A stretch of 64,000 bases of DNA from Amorphochlora amoebiformis (Eukaryota; Cercozoa; Chlorarachniophyceae). Position numbers and translations under genes: made by a program. Positions 19,518-34,252 of this stretch are shown piece by piece (positions within the stretch are counted from its first letter, which is position 1; every line of letters starts with the position of its first letter). The notes beneath the pieces are model-generated. The model ran no database searches. It saw only the letters and a list, made by a program, of their open reading frames with translations, and was not told where the DNA came from. The DNA is taken from positions 1,116,001-1,180,000 of the forward strand of contig BAAHQB010000030.1 in the NCBI GenBank assembly GCA_054601695.1, read 5' to 3'.

Positions 19518-19638
19518 GTGCCTGTGTGTGTGTGTTTTGTGTGTGTTTGTGTGTCTGTGTGTGTGTATGGTTCGTGGTGTGTGTGTGTGTGTGCGTATAT
19601 ATATTCGTGTGTGCTGTTGGGCTGTTGGCGAATAATAG

Positions 19639-20777
<1,139 letters not shown>

Positions 20778-21013
20778 CTTCAATTCGCCAATGTCATCAC
20801 TATCTGAAGAAACGAGCTCATCAGTTGCATAGCTAGATAGGGTGCAGGTGAGGATCTGACTCGTCAGGATGATGCAAATCCTAGATCTGACGGCTGTAGG
20901 CTGCGGGGGAGTGAGAAGACCTGAGGTGTACAGCGGCATGCGGGCGAAGCTTAATCTTAGAGCTGGGAGCTCAAAGCTTTATTAATTATAACCATAAAGA
21001 GTGTATATGTGTA

Positions 21014-21061
<48 letters not shown>

Positions 21062-21075
21062 TGTGTTTACTACAT

Positions 21076-21135
<60 letters not shown>

Positions 21136-21164
21136 TATGTTATATTCTGTATATATGCACATAC

Positions 21165-21195
<31 letters not shown>

Positions 21196-21265
21196 ATGGT
21201 ATGAGTATAACGGTGTATATTATTATATTAATTATTATATATTAATATACGATATGTATACTACG

Positions 21266-21308
<43 letters not shown>

Positions 21309-21379
21309 ATATATATAATACAACATTCAATCGGAAATATCATAGCACAGATCTAGTCGTTATACACATACACACACAT

Positions 21380-21420
<41 letters not shown>

Positions 21421-21942
21421 ATTAATATTACAAATATATATTAGATACACAAATGCAGGTTACATCCTAGTATATTTAGTATATAATTCTAGAATTATTA
21501 CAGATCAAAACTATATATATAATGATGAAGTTGTATTAGACCGAGATTCCCGAAAAAAATTTCTGTCCAAGGTGCATAGTATCTAGAGAAAACGTACAAT
21601 GTATGCAACACTTGGCGAAGACGTACAAATTGAAGAACATTTGGTAGAACTAGCTAGGTAAACAAGAATGTACATACACGTGCAATTTTTAATTTCGAAA
21701 CGACCGGTCGTATACCAAGTGGCAACTGTAAAAACTTACTTATGGGAGAATGCAGAGATCTAGACTCTAGAGGTCTAGATGGGTACTAATATGGAAATTT
21801 GGCACAGTGCAATTCTAGAATTTGCATGGTTAAAAGATCGAAACCAGTAATTCAATACCATATTTACAGTATGATGTAATATTGAAAATACTATTAGTAT
21901 ATATTAGTTACGATAATGTATACTACGTAAATATATATAAGC

Positions 21943-21982
<40 letters not shown>

Positions 21983-22054
21983 CATTCAATCGGAAATATC
22001 ATAGCACAGATCTAGTCATTCTAGTCATTATACACATACACACACATACACATG

Positions 22055-22101
<47 letters not shown>

Positions 22102-22654
22102 CTATAGTATATTATTAATATTACAAATATATATTAGATACACAAATGCAGGTTACATCTAGTATATTTAGTATATAATTATTACAGATCAAAACTATAA
22201 TGATGAAGTTGCATACGGTATTAGACCGAGATTCGAATATTCCCGAAAAAATTTTCTGTCCAAGTTGCATAGTATCTAGAGAAAACGTACAATGTATGCA
22301 ACACTTGGCGAAGACGTACAAATTGAAGAACATTTGGTAGAACTAGCTAGGTAAACAAGAATGTACCAAGTGGCAACTGTAAAAACTTACTTATGGGAGA
22401 ATGCAGAGATCTAGACTCTAGAGGTCTAGATGGGTACTAATATGGAAATTTGGCACAGTGCAATTCTAGAATTTGCATGGTTAAAAGATCGAAACCAGTA
22501 ATTCAATACCATATTTACAGTGTGATGTAATATTGAAAACACTACTAGTAGTACTAGTTACCCATAATGCATGTACCGTACGGCCAGATTGGGTGAATTT
22601 AAACTACTCACAAGCGTACAATGCACCGAGCCACTTTTATTACCTACTTACACA
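20778..22654. other. Intergenic region with a large tandem duplication
   Basis: 20780-21000 is unique. 21000-21320 is mostly TA repeat. The rest is a ~600-bp direct duplication (see next entry) with many CTAG sites. No exon is supported. Confidence 0.6.
21322..22550. repeat. ~600-bp direct tandem duplication
   Basis: 21322-21920 and 21982-22550 share AACATTCAATCGGAAATATC through to TTTACAGTRTGATGTAATAT. Copy 1 has an extra block of about 42 bp at 21673-21714 (ending in ACGACCGGTCGT); copy 2 lacks it. Smaller indels include a doubled CTAGTCATT in copy 2. Confidence 0.95.
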
Positions 22655-23500
22655 CTACTCAGCAATATCAGATAATTCCTCTCCAAAGATCTCGCTGATT
22701 TCGATCTCGTCGACACTATCTCTTCGCGCACTTGCTAGCGTATCCCGCAGTATTAGGATGTACAAACGACTCAACATCTGTTCACGCAGCTGCTTGGTGG
22801 ATCGGATGGGCATCTTGCCCCGCTTGTCTTCCTCGTGGTTCTCGCCACCATCTTGTCTTCTTCGTGGTTCTCGTCACCAGCTAGATAGTACATGTCATCC
22901 ATCTGAGACAGCTTGAAGGGTTTGTGGACGATTTCGAGGATTACGCAGGGGCTGGCTGTTCATCAGTCTCCGGCAGCTTGATCATTCGGACGATTGAATC
23001 GCGTGCGGGCCGGATGGGACCTGCAGCGAGGTAGCCCAAAGCGACGAGGGAGTATGCCATCAGTGGCGCCCTAATATGACATCAGTTGGCGTCCTCCAGA
23101 TGCATATCCGACTGAGTTTTCTCCTCTTCGTTTCCGACGGGTTGGCTTACGGAGTCTCGAACATGGTCTTGGCATTCTACGCCTGCATTCGACCCGGCCG
23201 GAATGTAAGCAACTCCCTTGCTTACATGGTTGGACCTAGGGACATCGTCAAGACTTTGGCTCTCGGTGTCGTCTTTTTACGCGCCCTAGCTCTCGACGTC
23301 GTCTTTTTACGCGCCCTGGCTCTCAAACTGCTCACAGATTTAAATTGGAGTTGATCTGACCGGTGTCGGGTCTGCAGGGAAACCAAAAAGAACTGAGTTC
23401 TTTTGATCTTCTTGCAGGCCCAACTATTCCTCATTCCTTTGCGCACTTTATGGATATCAGAGTTTAGCCACTCGAACGCCAGACGACCCACAACAGTCTG
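22655..23500 (-). CDS. Unrecognised protein, C-terminal exons
   Basis: The terminal exon runs 22955-22655 (TAG). It encodes LEIVHKPFKLSQMDDMYYLA near its start, RSTKQLREQMLSRLYILILR in the middle and an acidic end EISEIFGEELSDIAE. Upstream exon 23070-23021 (LMAYSLVALGYLAA) joins it in phase across a 66-nt intron. At about 22840-22900 a 29-bp unit (GAGAACCACGARGAAGACAAG) is doubled and breaks frame, unless a 26-nt gtggcg..acaag piece is removed. Further left-to-right, 23230-23500 is open on the minus strand (RLAFEWLNSDIHKVRKGMRN) with a 27-bp RARARKKTT repeat, but its splicing is unresolved. No family recognised. Confidence 0.5.
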
Positions 23501-23959
23501 AAGCTATGTGGACCATTGGGTAATGTACCGAAAAATTAAGTCTACATATATATGCGGACATGATGCGGTTATGGGAGATTCACACGAATTTAAGATATCT
23601 CCACCTCAAATCCTTGGAGGGAGCCATAGGCTCATAGCTCATAGCTCTACCCAACGAATACTTTCCTCCCGTATTCCCGTTCGGACTATTACGCCTGTTG
23701 AAGAAAAATTAATGGATGTTCAAGTCTATCTTTCTGAACAATTTCATGTTAATTATGAAAAACGTCGGTTCAGTGTTATCAGGTGTTAATAGACTTCAAT
23801 TTCATTAACATCTGGGTTGTTAATAAGACTAGTGCCAACTGGATCGCTTAGCACGGCGTTCAGACGTGTCGTGGTTTTGGTTGGAGGAACTAAGGTGGGG
23901 AGGCCGAACACGGAGGGACGAAGAATTAGTTTTCCGGTCTAACACTCACCATCTAGACC

Positions 23960-25052
23960 ATGGCGCTCATCTCCGAAGGCATGTTTGAGGATCTCAAAGA
24001 GATTGCTCAGAATAGTGCCTACATCGACGCGATCAAGAAGCCTCAGGTTTGAACCCCGAAAATGCTCCACAACAAGCATGGTTTTGCACACACATACGTC
24101 CTGAAACTGCGTACTGGCAGTCTTGTGCTAGTGTCCCGGAAATGTGTTACGTTCCTTCAAGTGAGAAGCCGCTCGAAAACCAGTCGATTTTTCCAATTGA
24201 TAGGATCCTGAGTGTATGAATATGTGATATATGTCGAATGTGGCATTGATTGAAAGCGGGAAAATCACGTGTGCATGTGTCATGTGTTGGGTTGGGGTTG
24301 GGTTTGCAGGTGGAGACTCTCATGTGGGAGCACGCCCCAAAGTATGAAAGCTGCAAGATCCTGGAGAAAAATCTCGAGGAGAAAGGACGATTGTCCTTTA
24401 ACACCGTATTTCACAAATCCACAGGGTTCACTCTTTCCATCTTTCGTCATTATCTTTGGATTCCAGTCTACTCGATTTCCGCCTCTGTCTTTGTCTCTCT
24501 TCTCTCTCTCCATCGCCCTGCTGTCTTTTCTGTTTTAGCTTCTTGTTATAGGGTCGCGAGGGTTTATGATTCAGCGTGTGAGAAGTGGTTGTCGCTAGGT
24601 TTTACATGCTCCAGTGCTTCTTGATAGCCAACTACGCAGTCGACAAGGCGATCTTTCTGCAGGACGTCCAGAAGTTTCGCAAGATTCGTTTCCAAAGCGC
24701 TAGAATAAAAACCGCCAGGGTACGCAGAGAGTCATGCGTATATATTATACACATCACGTATGATCTCTCTCACACCCCTTCCATAAACATGATTCCACGG
24801 TCTTTTTTGTGTATTCTAATGGATCATCACTCAATGTGCATATTTGCGCTGCATTTCCCAAATGTAAGACTACGTATACACAATAGTTCATATTGTAGTA
24901 TAGTTTTAAACTCCACATGTAAATATTTATGTGCTTTATACTATGTATCGAAATTGCATGCATAAAGATGTATATGTGCAATAATTAGTCATATTTATCA
25001 TGTATATACATTTATATAAAACACACACACACACATATATATATACATATAT

Positions 25053-25109
<57 letters not shown>

Positions 25110-25136
25110 TACATATATACATATACACATATACAC

Positions 25137-25177
<41 letters not shown>

Positions 25178-25196
25178 ATATGTAAATATTTACATT

Positions 25197-25286
<90 letters not shown>

Positions 25287-25320
25287 TTACATATATAATA
25301 TACATATATGTATATGTATG

Positions 25321-25366
<46 letters not shown>

Positions 25367-25519
25367 TATATCTAATAAAATACCCAGGCGATATGGGAGA
25401 GATTTGTAAGCGATGACTCTCCTTACAACTTCCCACCGGGAACCTCGGTGTTTGACCTCATCAAAACCAGAGAACTAGACTTCTATAGGTCATATCATAC
25501 ACACATACGTAACATATAC

Positions 25520-25558
<39 letters not shown>

Positions 25559-25565
25559 TATACGC

Positions 25566-25625
<60 letters not shown>

Positions 25626-25872
25626 AATATATGTATATGTGTAAATAGATGGGAGCACAGGCATGTTGAAGTTGGAATGGAAATTTTTTTATGTGTGTTT
25701 ACTGAATGATGTTGTGTTTGTACTGATTTGTCAGGAAAGAGGAGAAGAAGAGGAAAAAGGTGCTACCTTTATGTCACAAATATCTCAATATATATTAAAC
25801 ATATATATATATATATATATATATACGTTCAAAACACGTTATATACGATATTATACACATACTTATATGTAC

Positions 25873-25932
<60 letters not shown>

Positions 25933-26463
25933 CATAAACATTATACGTACACACACACATACACATGCAAACACACACATACCACACACACACACACACA
26001 CACACACAATATATATCATACTAGGGTCACACAGAAGAGTTTTCACTCCTTTCCTACGGCAAGATGAATGCCGTAGGGGTATATGGAGACTGCGTCACCA
26101 AGGTACATCGCACTATATTCATATCAACTCTAACTCTCTACATACGTGTATATTCAAAATCTCGACATCATAAGTGTTTGAGCTGCGTATGATGGTCGAT
26201 GCGCATGCAAATACCCATCGTAAACGCTATACCCTCTCTAACGGGATGTCCATAGGGGCATTCACGTGTTACCATGGGGCATGTAGATGTATGGACTACG
26301 GAGCATTTTTGTTCCCATGTATATACGGGGCGATATAGATACATATATAAGTGTTACACGTGTGCATGTGGTACGTAGCCTTTGTTCGGTTCGTCGAGCA
26401 AGGAGCCTGGGGTCGTGTATTTCTTTTTTGCCTTGTTTAATTCTCTTGTTTTCTATTTATGTG

Positions 26464-26520
<57 letters not shown>

Positions 26521-26597
26521 TATATGTATCTATATATATTTTATATATATATATATATATAATATATATATATAAAAATATATATATATATATATAA

Positions 26598-26668
<71 letters not shown>

Positions 26669-26878
26669 ATATATATATATATATAAACAGGTTAGAAGAT
26701 ATGTGAATGAAGAGAAGTTCTCGTGTACAATGTTCGATGAGGTCAAACACAAATGGAACTATATACATATTATATATATACTACATATATATATATATAT
26801 ATATATATTTATATTATATATATATATATATATATTAATATATACATAATATTATACATATATTTCTCTCTCTCTCTA

Positions 26879-26909
<31 letters not shown>

Positions 26910-27302
26910 TTGTATATAAATAGGTTACGGAGGAGGTTCGACGAGATATGCTTCATGGAATATTCCCGCGCTTTCTCAAGAGCAAGTTCTATAGAAGGTA
27001 TATCAATAATATATATATATATATCTATATAATATATAATATAATACAATATAATATAATATAATATTTTGGCATATTGTTTAGATACATTCGATGTTGT
27101 GCGGCGACACGTGTCTCAAACCAACCCTCCGTGCCTGGAAGTACAGAATATTATTAATATATATATAAATATATATATGTATATATATATATATATATAT
27201 TTGTATATGTATTATATAAATTTATGTATGTATGCATATAGGTATAATATGCGCGTTTGTGTATAGATATATTTAACATATATGTGTATATATATATTTA
27301 AC

Positions 27303-27333
<31 letters not shown>

Positions 27334-27691
27334 CACACACGCATATATATATATATATATATATACATGTTTGTACATGAACGAAAGCAAATCATCTCTC
27401 TATCTCTCTATCTATCCTCTCTCTCTCATTCTCTCTCTCTCATTCTCTCTCTCTCATTCCTCTCTCTCATTCTCTCTCTCTCATTCTCTCTCTCTCATTC
27501 TCTCTCTCTCATTCTCTCTCTCTCATTCTCTCTCTCTCAGTCTCTCTCTCTCTCAGTCTCTCTCTCCTTTTCTCTCGCTGAGTATCCGTCTCGCTTTCAT
27601 TGGTAGATCCCTGCGCCAAGGTGACTCTCAAGGACTTCAAAGTATTTCGGGCTCTGGGCCGTGGTGGCTTTGGTTCCGTTAAGGTATAATT

Positions 27692-27742
<51 letters not shown>

Positions 27743-27817
27743 ATATTATCAGAGAAAACTATTCTAATCGTGTATATTAGTAGTAGGGTTGGCATATGTA
27801 TTACTATATATATATAT

Positions 27818-27853
<36 letters not shown>

Positions 27854-28045
27854 GTATATGTATGTATATGCATATAATATGTATGTATATCTTATGTATA
27901 TGTGCATGACTACATACTAGGCCTGCCGAAAGAAGAATTGTGGTTCCCTATACGCTATGAAGATAATCAACAAGAAGAGGGTCAGGGTCAAAAATGCTCT
28001 CAAAAACGTCATGGAGGTTAATAAACACCACATATGCAAATTTAC

Positions 28046-28079
<34 letters not shown>

Positions 28080-28191
28080 ATGCATGATTGTATATGTATA
28101 GTATATATATTTTTATGTAGTATAATATAATTTATGAGATATACATATTCGTAGATATACATATACATATATATATATATATATATATATT

Positions 28192-28232
<41 letters not shown>

Positions 28233-28679
28233 TGTATACATACAAATATATGTACATACATATATATATATATATATATATACATATATTATATATATAT
28301 ATATATATATAAATACAATACATATATATATAGATATATATATATATATATATTGTACATATATATATATATTGTGTACATCCATATTATACATACTTGT
28401 ACATATATATAAAATATGTACATATTTGTATGTACATATATTAATACACACAAACATATATATATATATATATATACTTATAATGATATGTATTTACAGT
28501 TAGGTTGGGAGGTGGTGTGTGGTGTGTGGTGTGTGATGTGTGGTGTGTGGTGTGTGATGTGTGATGTGTGTGGTGTGATATGTTTTTATGGTATGTAGGA
28601 GCGGAACGTGCTTGTGTTAATCTCGGATAATCCGTTTGTAACCAACCTCAAATACGCCCTTCAAGGTATATTACATCAC

Positions 28680-28721
<42 letters not shown>

Positions 28722-28739
28722 TATATATGTACATGTATA

Positions 28740-28828
<89 letters not shown>

Positions 28829-29152
28829 GACTTCTTTCACCGCTTCCTAGCCGTTTTCTCTCTCTCTCTCTTATCTCTCTCTCTCTTATATATATATCTC
28901 CCTCTTGTATCTTCTCTCTCTTATCTCTCTCTTTCTCTTTCTCTTTCTCTCTCTTTCCCTCTCTCTCTCTCTTATCTCTGTCTCTCTCTCTTATCTCTCT
29001 CTCTATTATCTCTCTCTCTCTTTTGTCTCTCTCTCTCTCTCCCTCTTATCTCTCTCTTATCCTCTCTCTCTCTCTCTTATCTCTCCCTCTCTCTCTCTTG
29101 TATATGTCTCTCTCTCTTATATATCTCTCCGTATCTTATCTCTCTCTCTCTC

Positions 29153-29200
<48 letters not shown>

Positions 29201-29457
29201 TTTATCTCCCTCTCTTATTTTTCTCTCTCTCTCATCTCTCTCCCTCGTATCTCTCTCTCTCTCCTATCTCTCTCTCTATATCTCTCTTATCTCTCTCTCT
29301 GTCTCTCTCTCCTCGATGACTGTGCTTCTCTTCGATGACTGTCTCTTTCTCTTGGCCTCACTGTCGGTTGTTATTTCAGACTCGGAAAACTTGTACTTCA
29401 TCATGGATCTCATGCTCGGAGGTATCTATTCGTACATACAGATGTATATTTTTCCAT

Positions 29458-29498
<41 letters not shown>

Positions 29499-29877
29499 AC
29501 TATAGATATATATGTGCTAGCATGTTTATGTTTTATGTATCTTCGCAGTAGGGTAGCGGAGACCCTGAGTCTCTAGTGTTGTACTCTAAGAAGCCTCGTA
29601 ACCTCTTGTCATGTACCCTAAGAAGCCTCATAGCCTCGTAACCTCTTGTCATGTACCCTAAGAAGCCTCATAACCTCTTGTAATGTACTCTAAGAGGCCT
29701 CATAACCTCTTGTCATGTACTCTAAGAAGCCTCGTAAGAAGCTCATACGATGTGCTTCGATAACGCGCATGAAGTGATGTGATGTGATGTGACGTGATGT
29801 GATGTGAATTGATGCGAAGTAATAATCCCAGGGGACCTCAAGTTCCATCTTATCAATGAACACCGATTCTCAGAGGT

Positions 29878-29936
<59 letters not shown>

Positions 29937-30056
29937 TATGTATATATGTATTGTTATATTGTGTTATATCGTATTGATATGTGAAGTATGGTAATATGTA
30001 TACATATTTTCATAGGACCGCGCAAGGTTTTACGCTGCACAGGTATAACCAATCCC

Positions 30057-30098
<42 letters not shown>

Positions 30099-30124
30099 TA
30101 TACTATATATATGTATATGTATAT

Positions 30125-30187
<63 letters not shown>

Positions 30188-30224
30188 CATATCCATTTTC
30201 ATAATGTTATCTATCGAAACCTCA

Positions 30225-30260
<36 letters not shown>

Positions 30261-30291
30261 GAACATTGATTAGGTGATATATATATATATA

Positions 30292-30344
<53 letters not shown>

Positions 30345-30459
30345 CATATATTTATATATATAGAGTTATAATATATATACAATATATATATATATATATA
30401 TTAGGTGATGCTGGGTTTGGAGCATATCCATTTTCATAATGTTATCTATCGAGACCTCA

Positions 30460-30503
<44 letters not shown>

Positions 30504-30520
30504 TGAACATTGATTAGGTG

Positions 30521-30554
<34 letters not shown>

Positions 30555-30577
30555 TATTATGAACATAGATTAGGTGT

Positions 30578-30643
<66 letters not shown>

Positions 30644-30736
30644 GTGTTGTTGGGTTTGGAGCATATCCATTTTCATAATGTTATCTATCGAGACCTCAAA
30701 CTTGAGAATGGTAACCATATACATATATAAATATAA

Positions 30737-30777
<41 letters not shown>

Positions 30778-30861
30778 CCATTTTCATAATGTTATCTTAT
30801 CGAGAGCTCAAAGTTGAGAACGGTAGCCTCTCCCTCTCTCATAATATTTACATATATGTGC

Positions 30862-30929
<68 letters not shown>

Positions 30930-31032
30930 ATATATTCATATTTGTTCATAGATGTCACATGGGTATAATTATATTATGTACACAAATAAAAAAGATATAA
31001 ACATACACACATATATGTATATTTATATATAC

Positions 31033-31096
<64 letters not shown>

Positions 31097-31973
31097 CATC
31101 CATACCTATATTAATAAATATACATATCTACAAACTCACCATATACTCCAAACCTTCGAAAAAAAAAGAAAAAAAAGGTATTTGCATAACATACACACCG
31201 AATCAGTTCTACTGGACCACCATGGCAACTGTCGACTCTCCGACCTCGGTCTGGCAGTGGTTACGGAAAAACCCATCAAAGGCTATGCTGGCACGCCCGG
31301 GTACATACACACCACACCACACCAGACGCGTTTTTCCATGGGAAGCACGATCTGGGGACATTTTGATGGTGCCACGGTTGGGATTCGTATGTATGGTGAT
31401 GAGGGGGTTCGTATGTATGGTATGGAAGCATAATCGTGCTCACATCTGTGCTATTTCATGCTAATTTTCGAGAGTACAATGTTTATACATGCATGAATAC
31501 GTATATGGACATGTAGATGTACGCACATACTTAGAAATTTACGGGTATATCTCATGTTGACATACATTGGGGTAATATCTGTGTTACATTTGCAGGTACA
31601 CCGCCCCTGAGATGATTGCCAATCACTACTATACGTCAGCGGTCGATATCTTCAGCTTTGGGGTTATATGTGTATACATATATGCATGTACATATATATA
31701 TATATATATAGAGAGAGAGAAAAAAAATATAACAGAGAGAGAGAGAGAATATCAGAGAGAGAGAGAGAGAATATCACAGAGAGAGAGAGAGAGAATATCA
31801 CAGAGAGAGAGAGAGAGAATATCAGAGAGAGAGAGAGAGAATATCAGAGAGAGAGAGAGTGAGAATATGAGAGAGAGAGAGAGAATATAAGAGAGAGAGA
31901 GAGAGAGAGAGAGTATAAGAGAGAGAGAGAGAGAGAATATAAAGAGAGAGAGAGAGAGAGAGAGAGAGAATAC

Positions 31974-32027
<54 letters not shown>

Positions 32028-32047
32028 AGAGAGAGAAAGAGAGAGGG

Positions 32048-32089
<42 letters not shown>

Positions 32090-32350
32090 GAAAGAGAGAG
32101 AGAGAGAGAGAAATATATATATATATATATGTACGTAATTATAGTAAAATATAGTTTACTACATATATATATATATATATAGATTACATGTAAATATATT
32201 TATATATATATATATATATATGCATATATATATATATATATGTATATATCCATGTATATGTATACCTAAAAGGTGATGGTCTACCGTATGATGTGTGGCT
32301 CCAAGCCGTTCAAGGGGTACGTACACATAAACACACATATAAATCACTCA

Positions 32351-32404
<54 letters not shown>

Positions 32405-32533
32405 AAAATAGAATTTGACAGATTTTTGTAATTATATACACATATATATATTATTCATACAAATTTATGATATATATAATATGTACAAATATATGATATA
32501 TACAATATGTACAAATATATGAGATATCTAATT

Positions 32534-32564
<31 letters not shown>

Positions 32565-32603
32565 GCATATCTCTGTATATCCATATACTTATATACATGT
32601 ATG

Positions 32604-32645
<42 letters not shown>

Positions 32646-33136
32646 GTGTGTGTGTGTGCTTGTGTATGTATATTAGATATAGAAATAATATGTATATGTA
32701 TAAATATAAAGGTATATATATATACATATACATATACATTCATATATATATATATATATATATACATACATATATATATATATTTTACAAAGATCGAGTG
32801 ACCACGAGCTGGACAAGGCTGTGATGCTGAAGTCCCCAAGTTTCCCCACCGATTATTTCACTCATGACTCCGCGAGTCTCTTGCAGGTATCACACACACT
32901 CTTCTCGCCGAGGATCTATCTTTACTCTGTGTACATACATGAGATATCTTTACTCTGTGTAAATACATGTACACACACGCAAGATGTAGTGTGTTTGGTG
33001 TCCAGAGAGTGAGTGAGTGGGTGTGAATAACAACAGGGATTACTCGCAAAGAACCCTGAGAGAAGGCTTGGATGTGGAGGACGCAGAAAATCGAATAGAG
33101 TAAGTATCATACTATCATTATGTTTTCAATCATGTG

Positions 33137-33210
<74 letters not shown>

Positions 33211-33271
33211 TATTTAGACAGGATTGCTATGATTTCCAGCGTTAGGGATAACATTAAATTGTACAATGTTA

Positions 33272-33344
<73 letters not shown>

Positions 33345-33485
33345 ATGTATGTATATAATATATACCTATGTACTATTTCAGACGCATAGAAAGATGAAGC
33401 AGCCCATTAAGGACCATGCATTCTTCAAAACCATCGATTGGGGATTGCTGCAAGAGGGGTATATATATATATATATATCTATATC

Positions 33486-33542
<57 letters not shown>

Positions 33543-33559
33543 TCACAATACAAACACAC

Positions 33560-33611
<52 letters not shown>

Positions 33612-33635
33612 ATGTACACGAACGTAAATGTATAT

Positions 33636-33686
<51 letters not shown>

Positions 33687-33857
33687 CATATATCTTAGGT
33701 ATCTCGACCCCCCATTCACGCCAACGATTGACGTAAACGCGCCATCCCTGCGAGACATAGGGGAATTCAACCTAGAAAAGATTAAACACTGGAAACTCGG
33801 TCAACAACAACTACTACTCGAAACTCATATTAAATATAAACATGTATATATACATCT

Positions 33858-33903
<46 letters not shown>

Positions 33904-34252
33904 GATGCATGAGTACACATGGAAACCAATCATATTATAGGCCCAGCGTATATAAAAGCCTTCAAGCAATTTGACTACGTATCAACACAGGCTCTCGAAG
34001 AGGAGCTGTGCAAGGTGTCATTATATGAATATTTGCTCCCATGTATATATATATATATATATCCTATTTTATACGTACATGTAAGACGACATAGATAGAC
34101 ACACAGATTTTCTTGAAAAAGCAATCGCATACGAACGTTACACATAGGTTCTCGTCAAGGCTGACGAGAATGAAAACTTCGAGCGATTCTCCAACCGAAA
34201 GTCCAAGACCAACGACGCAAAGCAGTCATCCGGGTGCTGCACCGTGAGTTAA
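23960..34252 (+). CDS. GRK: G-protein-coupled receptor kinase with CaaX box
   Basis: Twenty-five exons, all in phase: 23960-24046, 24310-24405, 24615-24719, 25388-25488, 25735-25759, 26040-26102, 26691-26759, 26924-26997, 27085-27140, 27607-27683, 27921-28016, 28599-28665, 29380-29421, 29832-29875, 30016-30042, 30644-30710, 31207-31300, 31596-31662, 32273-32316, 32793-32886, 33037-33099, 33382-33458, 33699-33799, 33941-34014, 34148-34252; about 604 residues. Residues ~30-250 form the split RGS-homology region ([45 protein letters not shown]). The AGC kinase domain follows: [10 protein letters not shown] loop, [10 protein letters not shown] (Lys ~265), [17 protein letters not shown] (the GRK-type DLG), [18 protein letters not shown] and an AGC tail. 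It ends GCCTVS, a CaaX box (X = Ser, farnesyl type) with a preceding Cys, as in vertebrate rhodopsin kinase. It should phosphorylate activated receptors at membranes. Exon 7 has no GT donor (TGGAAC|tatata). Confidence 0.95.
27390..27590. repeat. (CTCTCTCATT)n tract in GRK intron 9
   Basis: CT dinucleotide with a regular CATT interruption every 10-12 bp. It ends about 20 bp before the acceptor of the glycine-loop exon and may act as a long polypyrimidine tract. Confidence 0.9.
28503..28582. repeat. GTGTGGT/GTGTGAT repeat in GRK intron 11
   Basis: Heptanucleotide-like GTGTGGT and GTGTGAT units alternate just before the exon 12 acceptor. Confidence 0.88.
28855..29315. repeat. CT-rich tract in GRK intron 12
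   Basis: About 460 bp of (TC)n broken by TTAT and TAT, ending some 65 bp before the exon 13 acceptor ttatttcag. Confidence 0.92.
29578..29812. repeat. Repeat of AAGAAGCCTC units and a GATGT run
   Basis: About four units of CCTAAGAAGCCTCATAACCT plus CTTGTCATGTA at 29583-29745, then GATGTGATGTGACGTG to 29810, in GRK intron 13. Confidence 0.85.
30183..30835 (+). repeat. Four copies of the kinase catalytic-loop exon
   Basis: GAGCATATCCATTTTCATAA with TGTTATCTATCGAGACCTC recurs at about 30184-30228 (no acceptor, GAAACC variant), 30406-30462 (good acceptor, no donor), 30644-30710 (complete) and 30776-30825 (no acceptor; extra T in ATCTTATCG; donor kept). Extra acceptor stubs gattag|GTG lie at 30266-30276, 30508-30518 and 30563-30573. 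Confidence 0.95.
31705..32112. repeat. GA-rich minisatellite in GRK intron 18
   Basis: Units of (GA)n ending in AATATCA or AATATAA, about 22-26 bp long, pass into pure (GA)n. Open frames across it are Arg/Glu repeats, not genes. Confidence 0.93.

Noticed and set aside
23076-23354. Hydrophobic 92-codon plus-strand frame resembling a membrane protein
   Set aside because: It lies antisense to the exons of the gene ending at 22655 and gains hydrophobic residues from complementing Arg/Lys/Glu codons. No splice partners were found.
28905-29576. 223-codon Ser-Leu-rich frame
   Set aside because: It is the translation of a CT tract in a GRK intron; only 29380-29421 inside it is an exon, in the phase of the kinase.
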